Positions 62,721 through 64,000 of a stretch of 64,000 bases of DNA are shown here, piece by piece; position 1 is the first letter of the stretch, and the number at the start of each line of letters is the position of its first letter. The notes under the pieces are model-generated. The model saw nothing but the letters and a program-made list of their open reading frames with translations, did not search any database and was not told the DNA's origin. A program made the position numbers and the translations under genes. Source of the stretch: Pseudo-nitzschia pungens (lineage: Eukaryota; Bacillariophyta; Bacillariophyceae; Bacillariales; Bacillariaceae); assembly GCA_037355855.1 (NCBI GenBank), contig CM074760.1, forward strand, positions 7,494,501-7,558,500, in the 5' to 3' direction.

Positions 62721-64000
62721 ATGGTGAGTAAACTCCCATGTGTCTGACAACAATGCAGAATATTTCAGACGACAATAGAGGAAGATACATGCGAGCACTA
62801 CCAACGAACCGCAGGATCCGGAAGGTTTGGATACCCTCTTTCCCGTCGGTCATTATCAATGAATGGTGTCCATCGAATGATTCAGTACGACTCAACTCAC
62901 GCATTCCTTTTATCGTTCACCTCAGCCTGCCGAATCCGAGAGCTACGCCTTCTCCGCTGATATCAACCAGCTTCTTTCGTTGATTATCAACACCTTCTAC
63001 TTCCAACAAGGAAATTTTCCTTCGTGAATTGATCTCGAACGCCTCCGATGCCTTGGACAAGGTTCGCTACCAGTCCCTGACGGACTCTTCCGTCTTGGAC
63101 GCCGATCCCGAATTGCAGATCAAGCTCATCGCCGACAAGGGAAACAACACCCTCACCATCGAAGATTCCGGTATCGGTATGACCAAGGCCGACCTTATCA
63201 ACAACCTCGGAACCATTGCCAAATCCGGAACCAAGGGATTCATGGAGGCCCTCTCCGCCGGAGCCGATATTTCCATGATTGGACAATTCGGTGTCGGTTT
63301 CTACTCTGCCTACTTGGTTGCCGACAAGGTCGAAGTCGTGTCCAAGAACAACGATGACTCTGTCCACACATGGATCTCCGAAGCCGGGGGTTCTTTCACC
63401 GTCACCGATACCGAAGACTCTGGACTCAAGCGAGGAACCCGCATCATCCTCCACTTGAAGGAAGACATGTCCGAATACCTCGAAGAAAAGCGCATCAAGG
63501 ATTTGGTCAAGAAGCACTCCGAATTCATTGGATTCCCTGTCATGTTGTACACCGAAAAGACCACCGAGAAGGAAGTCACCGACGATGACGACGATGATGA
63601 CGACGAAGAAGGCGACGACGACAAGCCAAAGGTCGAAGAAGTCGACGACGAGGAAGAAGCAAAGAAGGAGAAGAAGACCAAGAAGATCAAGGAAGTCAGC
63701 CACGAATGGGAACACTTGAACAGCATGAAGCCCATCTGGATGCGCAAGGCCGACGAAGTCACCCACGACGAATACGTTGCCTTTTACAAGTCCATCTCTA
63801 ACGACTGGGAAGACTACGCCGCCGTCAAGCACTTCTCCGTCGAGGGTCAACTCGAATTCAAGGCCATCTTGTTCGCCCCCAAGCGCGCCCCGTTCGACAT
63901 GTTCGATGGTGGTGCCAAGAAGCGATTCAACAAGATCAAGCTCTACGTCCGACGTGTCTTCATCATGGACAACTGCGAAGAACTCATGCCCGAATGGCTT
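62721..64000 (+). CDS. HSP90: Cytosolic HSP90 (partial, 5' part; one apparent frameshift)
   Basis: Exon 1 appears to be just the ATG at 62721-62723, followed by GTGAGT. A 202-bp intron ends CACCTCAG at 62925, and exon 2 opens [20 protein letters not shown]. The ATPase (GHKL) domain motifs are present: [38 protein letters not shown] and [35 protein letters not shown] charged linker leads into the middle domain ([37 protein letters not shown] sequence, [20 protein letters not shown]). The charged linker and lack of a signal peptide mark the cytosolic class. The gene runs off the right edge. After NTFY an extra T at 63001 shifts the frame before [10 protein letters not shown]; everything downstream is intact one base later. 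No splice site explains it. Confidence 0.92.

Noticed and set aside
62987..63850. 287-codon reverse open frame
   Set aside because: Antisense to the HSP90 N-terminal domain.
1..64000. tRNA, rRNA, snRNA, retroelement or DNA transposon genes
   Set aside because: Reading both strands by eye, I found no cloverleaf with A/B boxes, no rRNA core, no reverse transcriptase or transposase motif. A tRNAscan or Rfam run could still find divergent ones.

Overview
This is nuclear DNA from a photosynthetic stramenopile, most probably a raphid pennate diatom. Genes stand singly on both strands and are mostly intron-poor. The introns I can place are GT-AG and about 94-275 bp long. A PsbP-family protein carries a signal peptide ending in an Ala/Phe junction (diatom-type plastid import) followed by a twin-arginine thylakoid signal. 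Other diatom-like traits are an extracellular protein with Pro-Thr-Arg linkers, Ser/Asn/Asp homopolymers and helicase-associated-domain proteins. Species-level assignment is not possible from sequence reading alone.

Left third (1-25.3 kb): a partial membrane protein; a mitochondrial-type orphan; an ArfGAP1-like protein with tandem C-terminal repeats; a MAPR-type cytochrome b5 protein; a tandem Stc1-like zinc-finger/RGG protein; proteasome beta1; a membrane-anchored SGNH hydrolase (two exons); a secreted ShK-like/PTR-linker/SKICH-like protein; a UDP-glucuronate 4-epimerase; AP-4 beta; and CMSS1.

Middle (25.3-49.3 kb): a plastid-type MFS transporter; a 1684-residue orphan built from two amplified repeat families; an LRR protein; a zinc-knuckle/helicase-associated-domain protein spliced from two open frames; a PsbP-domain protein; and a gene-poor stretch holding three unrecognised genes (43.5-47.5 kb).

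Right part (49.3-64 kb): an importin-alpha-like protein with a C-terminal Cys-rich module; a GT92-type glycosyltransferase; NOC1/CEBPZ; CSN7; ICMT; and the 5' part of cytosolic HSP90, whose first exon appears to be only the ATG.

The genes are independent housekeeping or lineage-specific units, not an operon or defence island. Some share broad processes: ArfGAP, AP-4 and GT92 in the secretory/endomembrane system; CMSS1 and NOC1 in ribosome biogenesis; proteasome beta1, CSN7 and HSP90 in proteostasis. I found no CRISPR array, IS element, recognisable retroelement, rRNA or tRNA. Three genes (ShK-like, MFS, HSP90) each carry one apparently extra base that breaks the frame. The most novel material is the repeat-built orphan (29.7-35.0 kb), the importin-alpha fusion, the modular secreted protein, the orphan island, and a dispersed palindromic GTAA-N(0-3)-TTAC motif in intergenic DNA.
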